Positions 1 through 9,041 of a stretch of DNA of 64,000 nucleotides are shown here, piece by piece. This DNA is from an uncultured Clostridia bacterium. GTDB lineage: Bacteria; Bacillota; Clostridia; Oscillospirales; Ruminococcaceae. The translations under genes and the position numbers were made by a program. The notes beneath the pieces are model-generated. The model ran no database searches. It saw only the letters and a program-made list of their open reading frames with translations, and was not told the origin of the DNA. The number at the start of each line of letters is the position of its first letter. Position 1 is the stretch's first letter. The stretch covers positions 50,806 through 114,805 of the forward strand of contig CANQVG010000002.1 of NCBI GenBank assembly GCA_947627235.1. Direction: 5' to 3'.

Positions 1-1376
1 AACTTTGGAGAATCGCCCGCAAAGGTGGGCATCTTTCTGACTGGAACAGCCTCCGCCTCGGGGACGTCTCCGCTGACGACAGACGGGGCTTCGTAGTCGC
101 CGTATGAGGTAAACTTATCAACTGCGGGCATAAAGTCGGGGTAAGCCGAGGGAAGACCATGTTCGGGAATATCGAGACCCATAATTTCCTCGTCGGCGGT
201 GACTCTTATTCCGTGGAACTTCTTGATGAACGCGAAGAAAATCACCATCATTACCGCCGCATATGAAGCTACGCTTACAAATCCGAGGAGCTGAAGCCCA
301 AGCTGTTTGAATTCTCCGGTGTAGAAGAGACCGCGCAGACCGGCAGGGGCGTCGGGGTTGGAAAGAAGTCCTACGGCTATCGTTCCCCAGATGCCGTTTG
401 CCATATGGACGCCTACCGCACCGACGGGGTCGTCGATGTGGAGTTTGAGGTCGAGCGTTTCAACCACGACAACAACGAGTATGCCCGAAACAAGACCGAC
501 TACAGAAGCTCCTATGGCGTCCATAGAATCGCAGCCGGCGGTTATGCCTACAAGTCCCGCGAGGGAGGCGTTAAGGCACATCGAAACGTCCGGTTTGCCG
601 TTTTTTATCCAAGTGAAAATCATAGTAGTGCAGGTCGCGACGGAGGGGGCTACGGTAGTTGTGAGGAAGATTGAGGCGAGTTCGCTCACGCTTGTCGCGG
701 CGGCGCCGTTAAAGCCGTACCAGCCGAGCCAGAGAATGAATACGCCGAGTGCGCCGAGGGTTATTGAGTGACCGGGAATGGCGTTTACCTTGACAACCTT
801 GCCGTCCTTGTCGCGGACGTATTTGCCGATTCTCGGACCGAGGAATATCGCGCCGACGAGGGCAGCGATGCCGCCGACCATATGAATTGCGCAGGAGCCT
901 GCGTAGTCGTGGAAGCCGAGCTGAGAGAGCCAGCCGCCGCCCCATATCCAGTGTGCCTCAATGGGGTAGACTACGAGAGAAATTATCGCGCTGTATATGC
1001 AGTATGCCGAGAACTTTGTTCTCTCCGCCATAGCTCCCGAGACTATAGTCGCGGTAGTGGCGCAGAAAACGAGGTTGAATACGAATGTCGAAGCGCCGGT
1101 GAAGCCATCGGCGGGGGAGGCGATGAACTCCTTGAAGTTGGTAAACAGGTCCATATTCGGAAGACCTATAAGCCCGAAGAGAGTATCTTCACCCATCATA
1201 AGAGTGTAGCCGAGGAGCGAAAAGACCACGGTGCCGATACAGAAGTCCATAAGGTTTTTCATTATTATGTTGCCGGCGTTTTTGGCTCTTGTGAAGCCGG
1301 TTTCGACCATTGCGAAGCCCGCCTGCATCCAGAAAACAAGTGCGGCGCCTATGAGGTACCAGAATTCTACTGTCAT
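1..1376 (-). CDS. amt: Ammonium transporter, Amt family (3' end outside window)
   Basis: Membrane channel for ammonium uptake. The reading frame starts at ATG 1376, after a GAAAGGTG ribosome site, and stays open to the window edge (458 codons), so the C-terminus is not seen. Family landmarks are present: an N-terminal FWMQAGFAMVETGFTR helix, NAGNIIMKN, HDYAGSCAIHMVGG (the conserved Asp and first twin-His) and DDPVGAVGVHMANGIWGT (second twin-His). About eleven hydrophobic segments can be traced. The final 60 or so residues form a hydrophilic tail after the last helix (begins near FIKKFHGIRVTADEEIMG) and a linker that could lead into a fused PII-like domain; this cannot be seen here. It lies downstream of glnN on the same strand, which fits joint nitrogen control. 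Confidence 0.93.
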   Translation of the reverse strand, partial: MTVEFWYLIGAALVFWMQAGFAMVETGFTRAKNAGNIIMKNLMDFCIGTVVFSLLGYTLMMGEDTLFGLIGLPNMDLFTNFKEFIASPADGFTGASTFVFNLVFCATTATIVSGAMAERTKFSAYCIYSAIISLVVYPIEAHWIWGGGWLSQLGFHDYAGSCAIHMVGGIAALVGAIFLGPRIGKYVRDKDGKVVKVNAIPGHSITLGALGVFILWLGWYGFNGAAATSVSELASIFLTTTVAPSVATCTTMIFTWIKNGKPDVSMCLNASLAGLVGITAGCDSMDAIGASVVGLVSGILVVVVVETLDLKLHIDDPVGAVGVHMANGIWGTIAVGLLSNPDAPAGLRGLFYTGEFKQLGLQLLGFVSVASYAAVMMVIFFAFIKKFHGIRVTADEEIMGLDIPEHGLPSAYPDFMPAVDKFTSYGDYEAPSVVSGDVPEAEAVPVRKMPTFAGDSPK

Positions 1377-1492
1377 AAATTTCACCTTTCTTGAAATAAG
1401 AAGTGTATATCTATAACCAGCTCCAGAGCCTGACCCCACGGTCTGCCGCTTGCCCGCAAAGGACGCTTAGTAATTAAGATATTCAGTTTTTA

Positions 1493-1535
1493 GGCAGACG
1501 TCGGCAACATTTTCCGACGCCTGCCGTCGGTTTTT
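1493..1535 (-). terminator. Hairpin between glnN and amt, possible terminator or processing stem
   Basis: Twelve-base arms at 1493-1504 and 1514-1525 pair with one wobble around a 9-base loop. A second, overlapping hairpin uses 1514-1519 with 1525-1530. On the transcribed minus strand no U-run follows either stem, whereas on the plus strand TTTTT follows at 1531. It may limit read-through from glnN into amt or protect the glnN 3' end. Its role as a terminator is uncertain. Confidence 0.4.
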
Positions 1536-1543
1536 ATGTGGGG

Positions 1544-3634
1544 TTATCTTACCCCGAACAGAAGCTCGCCGTATGTCGGATATTTCCAGTATTTCTCCGA
1601 TGTCATGGTTTCCGCTTCGTCGGCGGGGGCGCGCAGGGCGTCCATTCTCGGAAGAATCTCGTCGCGTATGAAGAAGGAAGCCTTTTCCACGTCCTCAATG
1701 GTCTTATATTCCGAAATCTTAGCTTCGAGGTCGTCGGTTGCGGCGTCTATCTTTTCGAGGAGCGCCGAAAGCTTTTCGATTATCTTCTTCTCGTAGTTGT
1801 AGGGTACGCCTATGCCCATCTTCTTGTATGCCGCTTCCGAGAGGTCGGCTATGTATTCGTCGATAGAGGGCATAATCATCTTTCTCGACATCTCTGCCAT
1901 AGTTTTTGCCTCGATGTTTACGGTCTTGACATAGTTTTCAAGCATTATCTCGCAGCGCGACTTAAGCTCCGCTTCCGAGTATACTTTATGTGCGGTGAGC
2001 ATATCCACGTTCTTTTTGTCAAGCAGGTGAGGCATAGCGTCGGGAGTGGTGCGAAGGTTCATAAGACCTCTCACTTTTGTAGCTTCCTCTATCCAGCTTT
2101 CGTCGTAGCCGTTGCCGTTGAAGATGATTCTCTTGTGTTCTCTTATGGTACGGCGAATCATATCGTGGAGTGCCGAGTTGAAATCCTCAGCCTTTTCAAG
2201 CTCGTCGGCGAACTGCTTCAGGCTCTCCGCGACGGCGGAGTTGAGCATAATGTTCGCGCAGGCGATAGAGTTGGAGGAGCCGAGCATACGGAACTCGAAC
2301 TTGTTGCCGGTAAAGGCGAAAGGCGAGGTGCGGTTGCGGTCGGTGTTATCGCGCTGGAAGCGAGGCAAAACGTGTACGCCGAGCTTCATAGTTGTTTTTT
2401 CGGAGCCGCCGTAGGGTGTGTCGCTCTCAATGGCGTCGAGAACGGCCTGTAGCTCGTCGCCGAGGAACATCGAGACAACTGCCGGAGGCGCTTCGTTCGC
2501 ACCGAGACGGTGGTCGTTGCCCGCGGTGGCAACTGCGAGTCTCAACAGATCCTGATAATCGTCTACCGCCTTGATGACCGCCACAAGGAACAGCAGGAAC
2601 TGTGCGTTTTCGTAGGGGGTCTCGCCGGGAGCGAGGAGGTTTACGCCGGTGTCGGTCGAAATCGACCAGTTATTGTGCTTGCCGCTTCCGTTCACTCCGG
2701 CAAACGGCTTTTCGTGGAGCAGGCATACAAGACCGTGTTTTGCCGCGACCTTCTGCATAATTTCCATAGTGAGCTGGTTGTGGTCGGTGGCGATGTTGGT
2801 GGTCGAGTAGATGGGAGCAAGCTCGTGCTGAGCCGGCGCGACTTCGTTGTGCTCGGTCTTAGCAAGGATTCCGAGCTTCCAAAGCTCGTCGTTTAGCTCT
2901 GCCATATAGGCCGCGACTCTCGGCTTGATTACGCCGAAGTAGTGGTCGTCAAGCTCCTGACCCTTAGGCGGCATCGCGCCGAAAAGCGTTCTGCCGGTGT
3001 ATATGAGGTCTGGACGGCGGTCATACAGCTCCTTGTCAACAAGGAAATACTCCTGCTCCGGACCTACGGAGGTCTTCACGCATTTTACGTCGTCATTGCC
3101 GAAGAGCCTGAGAATTCTGAGCGCCTGCTTGTTGAGTGCCTCCATCGAGCGCAGAAGCGGAGTCTTCTTGTCGAGAGCCTCGCCGCCGTATGAGCAGAAA
3201 GCTGTCGGGATGCAGAGCGTTTTGCCCTTGATGAACGCATAGGAAGTGGGGTCCCAAGCGGTGTAGCCTCTTGCCTCAAAGGTGGCTCTCAGCCCTCCAG
3301 ACGGAAAGCTTGAGGCGTCCGGCTCGCCTTTGATCAGCTCTTTGCCGGAAAATTCCATTATCACCCTGCCGTCGGGCGAAGGGGAGATAAAGCTGTCGTG
3401 TTTTTCGGCTGTGATGCCGGTAAGCGGCTGGAACCAGTGGGTGTAGTGAGTGGCGCCTTTTGAGACCGCCCAGTCCTTCATAGCCTCCGCGACGGCGTTG
3501 GCTACCGAAATGTCGAGCCGTGCGCCCTCATCAATAGTCTTTTTCAGAGACTTGTAGACCGAGGCGGAAAGCGTCGCTTTCATAACTCTGTCGTCAAATA
3601 CCATGCTGCCGAAGTAATCCGTAACGTTTGCCAT
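1544..3634 (-). CDS. glnN: Glutamine synthetase type III
   Basis: ATP-dependent synthesis of glutamine from glutamate and ammonium in the cytoplasm. The product is 696 residues, matching the roughly 700-residue GSIII family rather than the 440-residue type I. Diagnostic stretches are [10 protein letters not shown] (metal-binding acidic residues), [32 protein letters not shown] (the GSIII signature), [16 protein letters not shown] and FEFRMLGSS. The ATG at 3634 follows AGGACAGGAG. A consensus promoter and an attenuator-like leader lie directly upstream (3666-3759). A type I enzyme is also encoded at 9042, so the cell has two glutamine synthetases. Confidence 0.97.
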   Translation of the reverse strand: MANVTDYFGSMVFDDRVMKATLSASVYKSLKKTIDEGARLDISVANAVAEAMKDWAVSKGATHYTHWFQPLTGITAEKHDSFISPSPDGRVIMEFSGKELIKGEPDASSFPSGGLRATFEARGYTAWDPTSYAFIKGKTLCIPTAFCSYGGEALDKKTPLLRSMEALNKQALRILRLFGNDDVKCVKTSVGPEQEYFLVDKELYDRRPDLIYTGRTLFGAMPPKGQELDDHYFGVIKPRVAAYMAELNDELWKLGILAKTEHNEVAPAQHELAPIYSTTNIATDHNQLTMEIMQKVAAKHGLVCLLHEKPFAGVNGSGKHNNWSISTDTGVNLLAPGETPYENAQFLLFLVAVIKAVDDYQDLLRLAVATAGNDHRLGANEAPPAVVSMFLGDELQAVLDAIESDTPYGGSEKTTMKLGVHVLPRFQRDNTDRNRTSPFAFTGNKFEFRMLGSSNSIACANIMLNSAVAESLKQFADELEKAEDFNSALHDMIRRTIREHKRIIFNGNGYDESWIEEATKVRGLMNLRTTPDAMPHLLDKKNVDMLTAHKVYSEAELKSRCEIMLENYVKTVNIEAKTMAEMSRKMIMPSIDEYIADLSEAAYKKMGIGVPYNYEKKIIEKLSALLEKIDAATDDLEAKISEYKTIEDVEKASFFIRDEILPRMDALRAPADEAETMTSEKYWKYPTYGELLFGVR

Positions 3635-3665
3635 AATCTTCTTCTCCTGTCCTGTAAGATTTGAT

Positions 3666-3714
3666 AAACAAAAAAGAAAGACGCCGTCGGGAAACGTATC
3701 CCGAAGACGTCTTT
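3666..3714 (-). terminator. Leader terminator (attenuator) of glnN
   Basis: Read on the minus strand, outer arms AAAGACG/CGTCTTT (3708-3714 with 3677-3683) and inner arms TCGGGA/TCCCGA (3699-3704 with 3687-3692) form a strong hairpin followed by CTTTTTTG. It sits between the promoter and glnN, so it should stop transcription before the gene unless opened. The 6-base loop region contains ACGTTT, which can pair with AAACGT at the start of the leader (3722-3727). That gives a competing fold. The ANTAR protein at 10307 is a candidate controller (inference). Confidence 0.7.
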
Positions 3715-3730
3715 GCCTTCAACGTTTGCC

Positions 3731-3759
3731 ATTCTACACCCTTTTTGCCCATTTGTCAA
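3731..3759 (-). promoter_or_regulatory. glnN promoter
   Basis: Minus-strand TTGACA (3754-3759), a 17-base spacer and TAGAAT (3731-3736) give a near-consensus sigma-A promoter. Transcription would begin near 3727, just before the attenuator. Confidence 0.85.
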
Positions 3760-3874
3760 TACCAAAACTTCATTTTTTTATAATTATTTTTGAATTTGCA
3801 GCGAATTGTTAAAATTTTTGCAGGACTACGGTGTATGTTGATTCATTTTTGTGCAAAATTTTCTCTGAATCCGA

Positions 3875-3903
3875 TTGACATTTTTATTATTGTATGTTAG
3901 AAT
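3875..3903 (+). promoter_or_regulatory. Promoter of the glutamate synthase operon
   Basis: TTGACA at 3875-3880, a 17-base spacer and TAGAAT at 3898-3903. It faces away from the glnN promoter, which uses the same -10 sequence. The region between the two promoters is AT-rich and shows no reading frame I can support. Confidence 0.85.
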
Positions 3904-3923
3904 ACGTAAAGTGACAATTCAAA

Positions 3924-3987
3924 GTGAGCAACGGCGTTCACTCGTTAGGGGCATCTGTGTCCTTTTGCGGGTGGCGTTTATTTTTTT
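3924..3987 (+). promoter_or_regulatory. ANTAR-type antiterminator/terminator leader of the glutamate synthase operon
   Basis: Hairpin P1 is GTGAGC-AACGGC-GTTCAC (3924-3941). It has a six-base loop with A at position 1 and G at position 4, as in known ANTAR targets. A second stem, AGGGGC/GTCCTT (3947-3952 with 3959-3964), has the loop ATCTGT, which keeps A1 but not G4. An outer stem CACTCG/CGGGTG (3939-3944 with 3968-3973) encloses it and is followed by TTTATTTTTTT, forming a terminator. P1 and the terminator share bases 3939-3941 and cannot both form. The operon encodes an ANTAR protein at 10307, the obvious partner. Confidence 0.65.
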
Positions 3988-4005
3988 ATGAAAGGATATG
4001 ATGGT

Positions 4006-5118
4006 ATGCGGGATTGTCCCAACGACAATTTAAAAGAGGGCGCGGTGAGAATACCCTCCGGCTGCGCCATTTCCGCCGCGATATCCCGCGACGGCAGAAA
4101 GTTCACCGGAGAGGGAATTATCAAAAGTATGATACCTATGCATGACCGTTCCAACGGTCTCGGAGGAGGTTTTGCCGCCTACGGTATCTATCCCGACTAC
4201 AAGGATTATTATGCGCTCCACATTTTTTACGACGACAACGAAAGCCGTTTTGACTGCGAAAAATATCTTGCGGAGAGATTTGAAATAGTCCGCAGCGAGA
4301 TAATCCCGACCCGCAAGATGCCCGAGATAACCGACTGTCCGCTTATATGGCGCTATTTTGCTGTTCCCGAGCACAACCGGCTCAACGCCTCGCAGCTCAC
4401 ACCGGACGAATACGTCGCCCGTGCGGTGACGGGGATAAACGCCGGACTTAAGGGCGCATATGTCTTTTCGAGCGGCAAGAATATGGGCGCGTTCAAGGCG
4501 GTAGGTTTTCCGGAGGACGTCGGCAGGTTCTATAAGCTCGACGAATACGAGGCTTATCTCTGGACGGCTCACGGCAGATATCCTACAAACACCCCCGGAT
4601 GGTGGGGCGGCGCCCACCCGTTTGCGCTGCTCAATTATTCGATAGTACATAACGGCGAGATTTCTTCATACGACGCCAACCGCAGGTTTATAGAGATGTT
4701 CGGCTACCGCTGCACTCTTCAGACCGATACCGAGGTCATCACGTATATTGCCGACTATCTGCTGAGAAAGCAGGGTCTTACCCTTGAGGAGACGGCCTCT
4801 GTTATCGCAGCGCCGTTCTGGTCGACGATAGCGAAAAAGCCTCCCGAGGAGGCGGAAAAGCTCAAATTCCTGCGAACCGTCTATCCGAACCTGCTCATCA
4901 CCGGACCTTTCTCGATAATACTCGGCTTCGAGGGAGGAATGATGGCTCTTAACGACCGTTTAAAGCTGCGCTCTATGGTCGTCGGTGAAAAAGACGATAT
5001 GGTTTACGCAGCGAGCGAGGAGGCTGCCATCAGGGTGATGGAGCCTGAGCTTTCAAAGCTTTACGCCCCTGCGGGCGGCGAGCCGGTAATTGTTAAGGTA
5101 AAGGAGGGCGCGTTTTAA
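4006..5118 (+). CDS. Glutamate synthase glutamine amidotransferase subunit (class II)
   Basis: Releases ammonia from glutamine for the FMN subunit encoded next. This is a stand-alone version of the N-terminal domain of bacterial GltB, as in archaeal-type split glutamate synthases. The catalytic Cys is residue 20 (PSGCAIS) and must be exposed by propeptide removal. TAHGRYPTNTPGWWGGAHPF and HNGEISS are the usual Ntn-hydrolase substrate loops. I chose ATG 4006 because AAAGGA lies nine bases upstream; ATG 3988 is in frame but lacks a ribosome site and lies in the leader T-run. The stop overlaps the next start (TAATG). Confidence 0.9.
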   Translation: MRDCPNDNLKEGAVRIPSGCAISAAISRDGRKFTGEGIIKSMIPMHDRSNGLGGGFAAYGIYPDYKDYYALHIFYDDNESRFDCEKYLAERFEIVRSEIIPTRKMPEITDCPLIWRYFAVPEHNRLNASQLTPDEYVARAVTGINAGLKGAYVFSSGKNMGAFKAVGFPEDVGRFYKLDEYEAYLWTAHGRYPTNTPGWWGGAHPFALLNYSIVHNGEISSYDANRRFIEMFGYRCTLQTDTEVITYIADYLLRKQGLTLEETASVIAAPFWSTIAKKPPEEAEKLKFLRTVYPNLLITGPFSIILGFEGGMMALNDRLKLRSMVVGEKDDMVYAASEEAAIRVMEPELSKLYAPAGGEPVIVKVKEGAF

Positions 5119-6623
5119 TGGGAATTGAATATATTTATCCCGAGTTTGAGGTCGTCAGAAACGATTCAAGGTGCATAAGGTGCCGCGTCTGCGAGCGCCA
5201 GTGTGCAAACTGCGTCCACAGCTACGATCCCGACGGCGACGTTATGCTCAGCGACGAGACAAAGTGTGTCGACTGTCAGCGCTGCGTGGCGCTCTGTCCG
5301 ACAAGAGCGCTCAAAATTGTCAAGAGCGACTGCGCTCTGCGTCCCAATGCCAACTGGGGTCAGGACACGGTAAAGGAAATATACAAGCAGGCGTCAAGCG
5401 GCGGCGTTCTGCTGTCTTCTATGGGCAATCCCAACCCGCTCCCCGTATACTGGGACAGAATCCTGATAAATGCCTCGCAGGTCACGAACCCGTCGATTGA
5501 CCCGCTCAGAGAGCCTATGGAGACCAAAGTTTTCCTCGGAAAAAAGCCGTCGGAGATAAGAAGGGACGAAAACGGAAGGCTCATAACTAAGCTTGACCCT
5601 CAGCTCGAGCTTTCGATGCCGGTTATGTTTTCGGCGATGAGTTACGGTTCGATAAGCTATAACGCACACGAGAGTCTTGCACGCGCCGCAACTCAGCTCG
5701 GGCTTTTCTACAACACCGGCGAGGGCGGTCTTCACGAGGACTTCTATAAATACGGACCGAATACGATAGTTCAGGTAGCGTCCGGACGATTCGGCGTTCA
5801 CGAGGGATATCTCAAGGCGGGAGCCGCGATTGAGATAAAAATGGGGCAGGGTGCGAAGCCGGGTATAGGCGGGCATCTTCCGGGTGCAAAGATAGTCGGC
5901 GATGTCTCCCGCACAAGAATGATTCCCGAGGGTTCGGACGCTATCTCTCCCGCGCCTCATCACGATATTTACTCGATAGAGGACCTCAGACAGCTCGTCT
6001 ACTCTCTCAAGGAGGCGACGGAATACAAAAAGCCGATAATCGTCAAGGTTGCGGCGGTGCATAACATCGCGGCAATAGCGTCGGGAATCGCGCGCTCAGG
6101 CGCCGATATAATCGCAATTGACGGTTTCAGAGGAGGAACCGGAGCGGCTCCTACGAGAATCAGAGATAACGTCGGAATACCGATAGAGCTTGCTCTCGCT
6201 TCGGTGGACAAGAGGCTCCGCGACGAGGGCATACGTGGAAACGTAAGTCTTGTAGTCGGCGGCTCGATACGTTCGGCAGCGGACGTTGTAAAGGCTGTAG
6301 CGCTCGGAGCCGACGCCTGTTACATAGCGACTGCTGCGCTTCTGGCTCTCGGATGTCATCTTTGCCGCACATGTCAGACCGGCAAGTGCAACTGGGGAAT
6401 AGCTACGCAGCGTCCGGAGCTTGTGAAGCGTCTGAATCCCGACATCGGCAGCGAGCGGCTTGTCAACCTTATGACCGCATGGCGTCACGAGATAATGGAG
6501 CTTATGGGCGGAATGGGCATAAATTCCATAGAGGCGCTCAGGGGAAACAGGCTTATGCTCAGAGGCGTGAATATGACGGAAAAGGAGTTGGAGATACTCG
6601 GTATCTCCCACGCGGGTGAATGA
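5118..6623 (+). CDS. gltB: Glutamate synthase central subunit, FMN and iron-sulfur
   Basis: Makes glutamate from 2-oxoglutarate and ammonia by reductive amination on FMN. The 501-residue product starts with two Fe-S motifs (CIRCRVCERQCANC near residue 18 and CVDCQRCVALCP near 52). The glutamate synthase barrel follows: FSAMSYGSISYNAHESLA, GEGGLHEDF, KMGQGAKPGIGGHLPG, SPAPHHDIYS, and GFRGGTGAAPT. A 3Fe-4S motif lies near residue 415 (CHLCRTCQTGKCNWG). It matches the archaeal-type GltB core with an N-terminal ferredoxin domain, rather than the large fused bacterial GltB. The amidotransferase and GXGXG parts are separate flanking genes. Confidence 0.95.
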   Translation: MGIEYIYPEFEVVRNDSRCIRCRVCERQCANCVHSYDPDGDVMLSDETKCVDCQRCVALCPTRALKIVKSDCALRPNANWGQDTVKEIYKQASSGGVLLSSMGNPNPLPVYWDRILINASQVTNPSIDPLREPMETKVFLGKKPSEIRRDENGRLITKLDPQLELSMPVMFSAMSYGSISYNAHESLARAATQLGLFYNTGEGGLHEDFYKYGPNTIVQVASGRFGVHEGYLKAGAAIEIKMGQGAKPGIGGHLPGAKIVGDVSRTRMIPEGSDAISPAPHHDIYSIEDLRQLVYSLKEATEYKKPIIVKVAAVHNIAAIASGIARSGADIIAIDGFRGGTGAAPTRIRDNVGIPIELALASVDKRLRDEGIRGNVSLVVGGSIRSAADVVKAVALGADACYIATAALLALGCHLCRTCQTGKCNWGIATQRPELVKRLNPDIGSERLVNLMTAWRHEIMELMGGMGINSIEALRGNRLMLRGVNMTEKELEILGISHAGE

Positions 6624-6624
6624 T

Positions 6625-7053
6625 ATGAAAAGGGTTTATGTAAACGAAAAATGGTGCCTTGGGTGCCGTCTCTGCGAATATAACTGCGCCTATGCCAATT
6701 CCGGCGAAAGCAGTATGATAAAGGCGCTGCGCAAAAAGGCGATTCGTCCGAACATTACCGTCGAGGAGGACGGAGATATTAACTTTGCCGTATCATGCCG
6801 ACACTGCCGTGACCCCATATGCGTAAAAAGCTGCATTTCAGGCGCGCTTTCAATTAAGGACGGCGCGGTAGTGGTTGACCACGACAAATGCGTAGGCTGC
6901 CTGACATGCGTTCTTGTCTGCCCCTACGGCTGCATACGCGAGGGTGAGGGCGGCGCCGTGCAGAAATGCGAGCTTTGCCTCAACAATTCCTTCGGAGAAC
7001 CTGCCTGCGTGAAGGGCTGCCCCAACAGGGCGATAGTTTTTGAGGAGAGGTGA
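6625..7053 (+). CDS. 4Fe-4S ferredoxin subunit of the glutamate synthase cluster
   Basis: A small electron carrier, 142 residues, with four cysteine clusters: CLGCRLCEYNC, CRHCRDPICVKSC, CVGCLTCVLVCPYGC and CELC...CVKGCP. This pattern is that of HycB/NuoG-like polyferredoxins carrying up to four 4Fe-4S clusters. It probably passes electrons between the flavoprotein at 7050 and the FMN subunit. ATG 6625 follows GGTGA by five bases. GTG 6616 is in frame, overlaps the previous gene and is a weaker start. Genes here overlap or abut, which supports one transcript. Confidence 0.85.
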   Translation: MKRVYVNEKWCLGCRLCEYNCAYANSGESSMIKALRKKAIRPNITVEEDGDINFAVSCRHCRDPICVKSCISGALSIKDGAVVVDHDKCVGCLTCVLVCPYGCIREGEGGAVQKCELCLNNSFGEPACVKGCPNRAIVFEER

Positions 7054-8291
7054 GCGGTTTGAAACAATATCTGATTATAGGCAACGGTGCGGCGGCAGTC
7101 GGCGCGATAGAGGGTATACGCTCGGTCGACAAAAACGGCGAAATAACCGTTATTTCCCGCGAAAATCATCATGTCTATGCCCGTCCGCTGATTTCCTACT
7201 ATCTTGAGGGGAAGACCGACCTTAAGCACATACTTTACCGCCCCTCTGACTTCTATGAGAAAAACTCGGTAAACGTGCTTTACGGCGAGGAGGCGGTTTC
7301 GGTAGATCCCGACGGGAAAACCGTCGCGCTGAAGAGCGGCAAGAAGCTCGGGTACGACTCGCTCTGTGTTGCGGCAGGGTCGGCTCCGTTCGTACCGCCT
7401 ACGGAGGGGCTCGGCAGCGTTCCGTCGGTTCACAGCTTTATGACGCTTGACGACGCCGAGACGCTGAAATCAAGTCTCACGCCCGATTCAAGGGTTCTGA
7501 TAGTGGGCGCGGGGCTTATAGGTCTTAAGTGTGCGGAGGGTATACTCGGGCTCTGCAAAGAGATAACCGTCTGCGACCTCGCGCCGAGGGTGCTTTCGAG
7601 CATACTCGATTCCGACTGCGCTGCGATAATGCAGACTCACCTTGAAAAAATGGGAATAAAATTCCTGCTCGGCGACACAGTTGAAAAATTCGACGGAAGC
7701 ACTGCGCATATGAAAAGCGGCTGTAAGGTTGGTTTCGACGTTTTGGTCATGGCAGTCGGTGTGAGGGCGAATATATCGCTTGTAAAGGAGATCGGCGGTG
7801 AGTGCGGCAGGGGAATTTCGGTAAACGAAAAAATGCAGACCACACTTTCAGATATTTACGCCGCGGGCGACTGCACCGAATCCTTTGACATCACCTCCGG
7901 CACCCGCAGGGTTATGGCAATAATGCCGCTTGCTTATATGCAGGGACACTGTGCCGGAGTGAATATGGCAGGAGGCACGGAGAGCATAGAAAACGCCCTG
8001 CCTATGAATTCTATAGGCTTTGCGGGACTTCATTGCTTGACGGCGGGAAGCTATGACGGCGAATGTTACGAGGAACGCTTTGAAGACGGAATCAAGCGGC
8101 TTTACGTCAAGGACAATCTGCTCAACGGCTTCATTCTCATCGGCAAAATCGACCGTGCGGGAATATATACAAGCCTCATAAGGAACAGAACTCCGCTCGA
8201 CACGGTGGACTTTGAGCTTTTAAAGAAGTTTCCCGCGCTCGCGCCATTCGGCAGGACATATCGGAGCGAAAAACTCGGAGGTGAAGTATGA
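7050..8291 (+). CDS. FAD-dependent NAD(P) oxidoreductase of the glutamate synthase cluster
   Basis: A flavoprotein likely to bring NAD(P)H electrons to glutamate synthase in place of the usual GltD. Two Rossmann folds are visible: YLIIGNGAAAVGAIEG at the N-terminus for FAD and VLIVGAGLIGLKCAEG near residue 150 for NAD(P)H, plus the FAD motif IYAAGDCTE near 270. The layout is that of the pyridine nucleotide-disulfide oxidoreductase (NirB/NADH oxidase-like) family, not the GltD family, and I see no redox-active CxxxxC pair. The start is GTG 7050 (4-base overlap) or TTG 7059, which has better spacing from AGGTG. Confidence 0.88.
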   Translation: MSGLKQYLIIGNGAAAVGAIEGIRSVDKNGEITVISRENHHVYARPLISYYLEGKTDLKHILYRPSDFYEKNSVNVLYGEEAVSVDPDGKTVALKSGKKLGYDSLCVAAGSAPFVPPTEGLGSVPSVHSFMTLDDAETLKSSLTPDSRVLIVGAGLIGLKCAEGILGLCKEITVCDLAPRVLSSILDSDCAAIMQTHLEKMGIKFLLGDTVEKFDGSTAHMKSGCKVGFDVLVMAVGVRANISLVKEIGGECGRGISVNEKMQTTLSDIYAAGDCTESFDITSGTRRVMAIMPLAYMQGHCAGVNMAGGTESIENALPMNSIGFAGLHCLTAGSYDGECYEERFEDGIKRLYVKDNLLNGFILIGKIDRAGIYTSLIRNRTPLDTVDFELLKKFPALAPFGRTYRSEKLGGEV

Positions 8292-9025
8292 TGGCTGAAA
8301 ATAAAATCAGGGTTATCGACGCAGAAAATCTTGAATTTTCGGAATTAAATGCTATAATAAGAGAATCAGGCGACTGCGAGATAAAAAACTGTCTCGGTCA
8401 GAGGTTCATAGCCGCCGGTATGAGCTATCGCAATATCAGAATCAGCGGCACTCCGGGCAACGCTCTCGGCGCATATCTCAACGGCGGAACCGTTGAGGTC
8501 TTCGGCAACGCGCAGGACGCCGTCGGCGACACTATGAACGACGGAAGAATCATCATTCACGGCTCTATAGGAGACGCGGCGGGATATGCTATGCGCGGAG
8601 GCGAGATTTTTGTCAGGACCGACGCCGGCTACCGTGCGGGAATACATATGAAAGCCTATAAAGACAAGATTCCCGTAATGGTGATAGGCGGTAGGACCGG
8701 AAGCTTTCTCGGGGAGTATCAGGCGGGCGGGCTTATTATAGTTCTCGGCCTGAATCGCGGCGACAAGCCCATTGTCGGCAACTTTCCCTGCACCGGTATG
8801 CACGGTGGAAAGCTGTTTTTAAGGTCAAACTGCGAGGGTATTACTTTCCCGAAGCAGGTTACTGCGCGTCCGGCGGAACCTCAGGATGTAAACGAAATCG
8901 AGAAATATGTAAGACGTTACTGTGAGATTTACGGAGAGGATTTTGATAAGCTCATCTCGTCGGACTACACCGTAGTCACGCCCGACAGCAAGAACCCCTA
9001 CAAGCAGATGTATGTTCAGAATTAA
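8288..9025 (+). CDS. Glutamate synthase GXGXG-domain subunit
   Basis: A right-handed beta-helix protein matching the C-terminal structural domain of GltB, here a separate 245-residue subunit. The repeating glycine pattern is clear (GNALGAYLNGGTVEVFGNAQDAVGDTMNDG, seen as several 19-22-residue turns). Further landmarks are GRTGSFLGEYQAGG and CTGMHGGKLFLR. The start overlaps the flavoprotein stop by four bases, with GGAGGTG four bases upstream. Together with the genes at 4006 and 5118 it makes a complete three-part synthase. Confidence 0.92.
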   Translation: MMAENKIRVIDAENLEFSELNAIIRESGDCEIKNCLGQRFIAAGMSYRNIRISGTPGNALGAYLNGGTVEVFGNAQDAVGDTMNDGRIIIHGSIGDAAGYAMRGGEIFVRTDAGYRAGIHMKAYKDKIPVMVIGGRTGSFLGEYQAGGLIIVLGLNRGDKPIVGNFPCTGMHGGKLFLRSNCEGITFPKQVTARPAEPQDVNEIEKYVRRYCEIYGEDFDKLISSDYTVVTPDSKNPYKQMYVQN

Positions 9026-9041
9026 AGGAAGGAAGAACGCT

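Noticed and set aside
1377..1492. ANTAR hexaloop pair or riboswitch upstream of amt
   Set aside because: I found only short stems (for example GACC-GTGG-GGTC) and no hairpin with the A1/G4 loop plus terminator; too weak to call.
3580..3765. Minus-strand 61-codon frame through the glnN leader, including a MANVEG start like glnN
   Set aside because: Its plausible ATG coincides with the promoter -10 and would not be in the transcript, and there is no ribosome site. The similarity to the glnN start is reported as a finding only.
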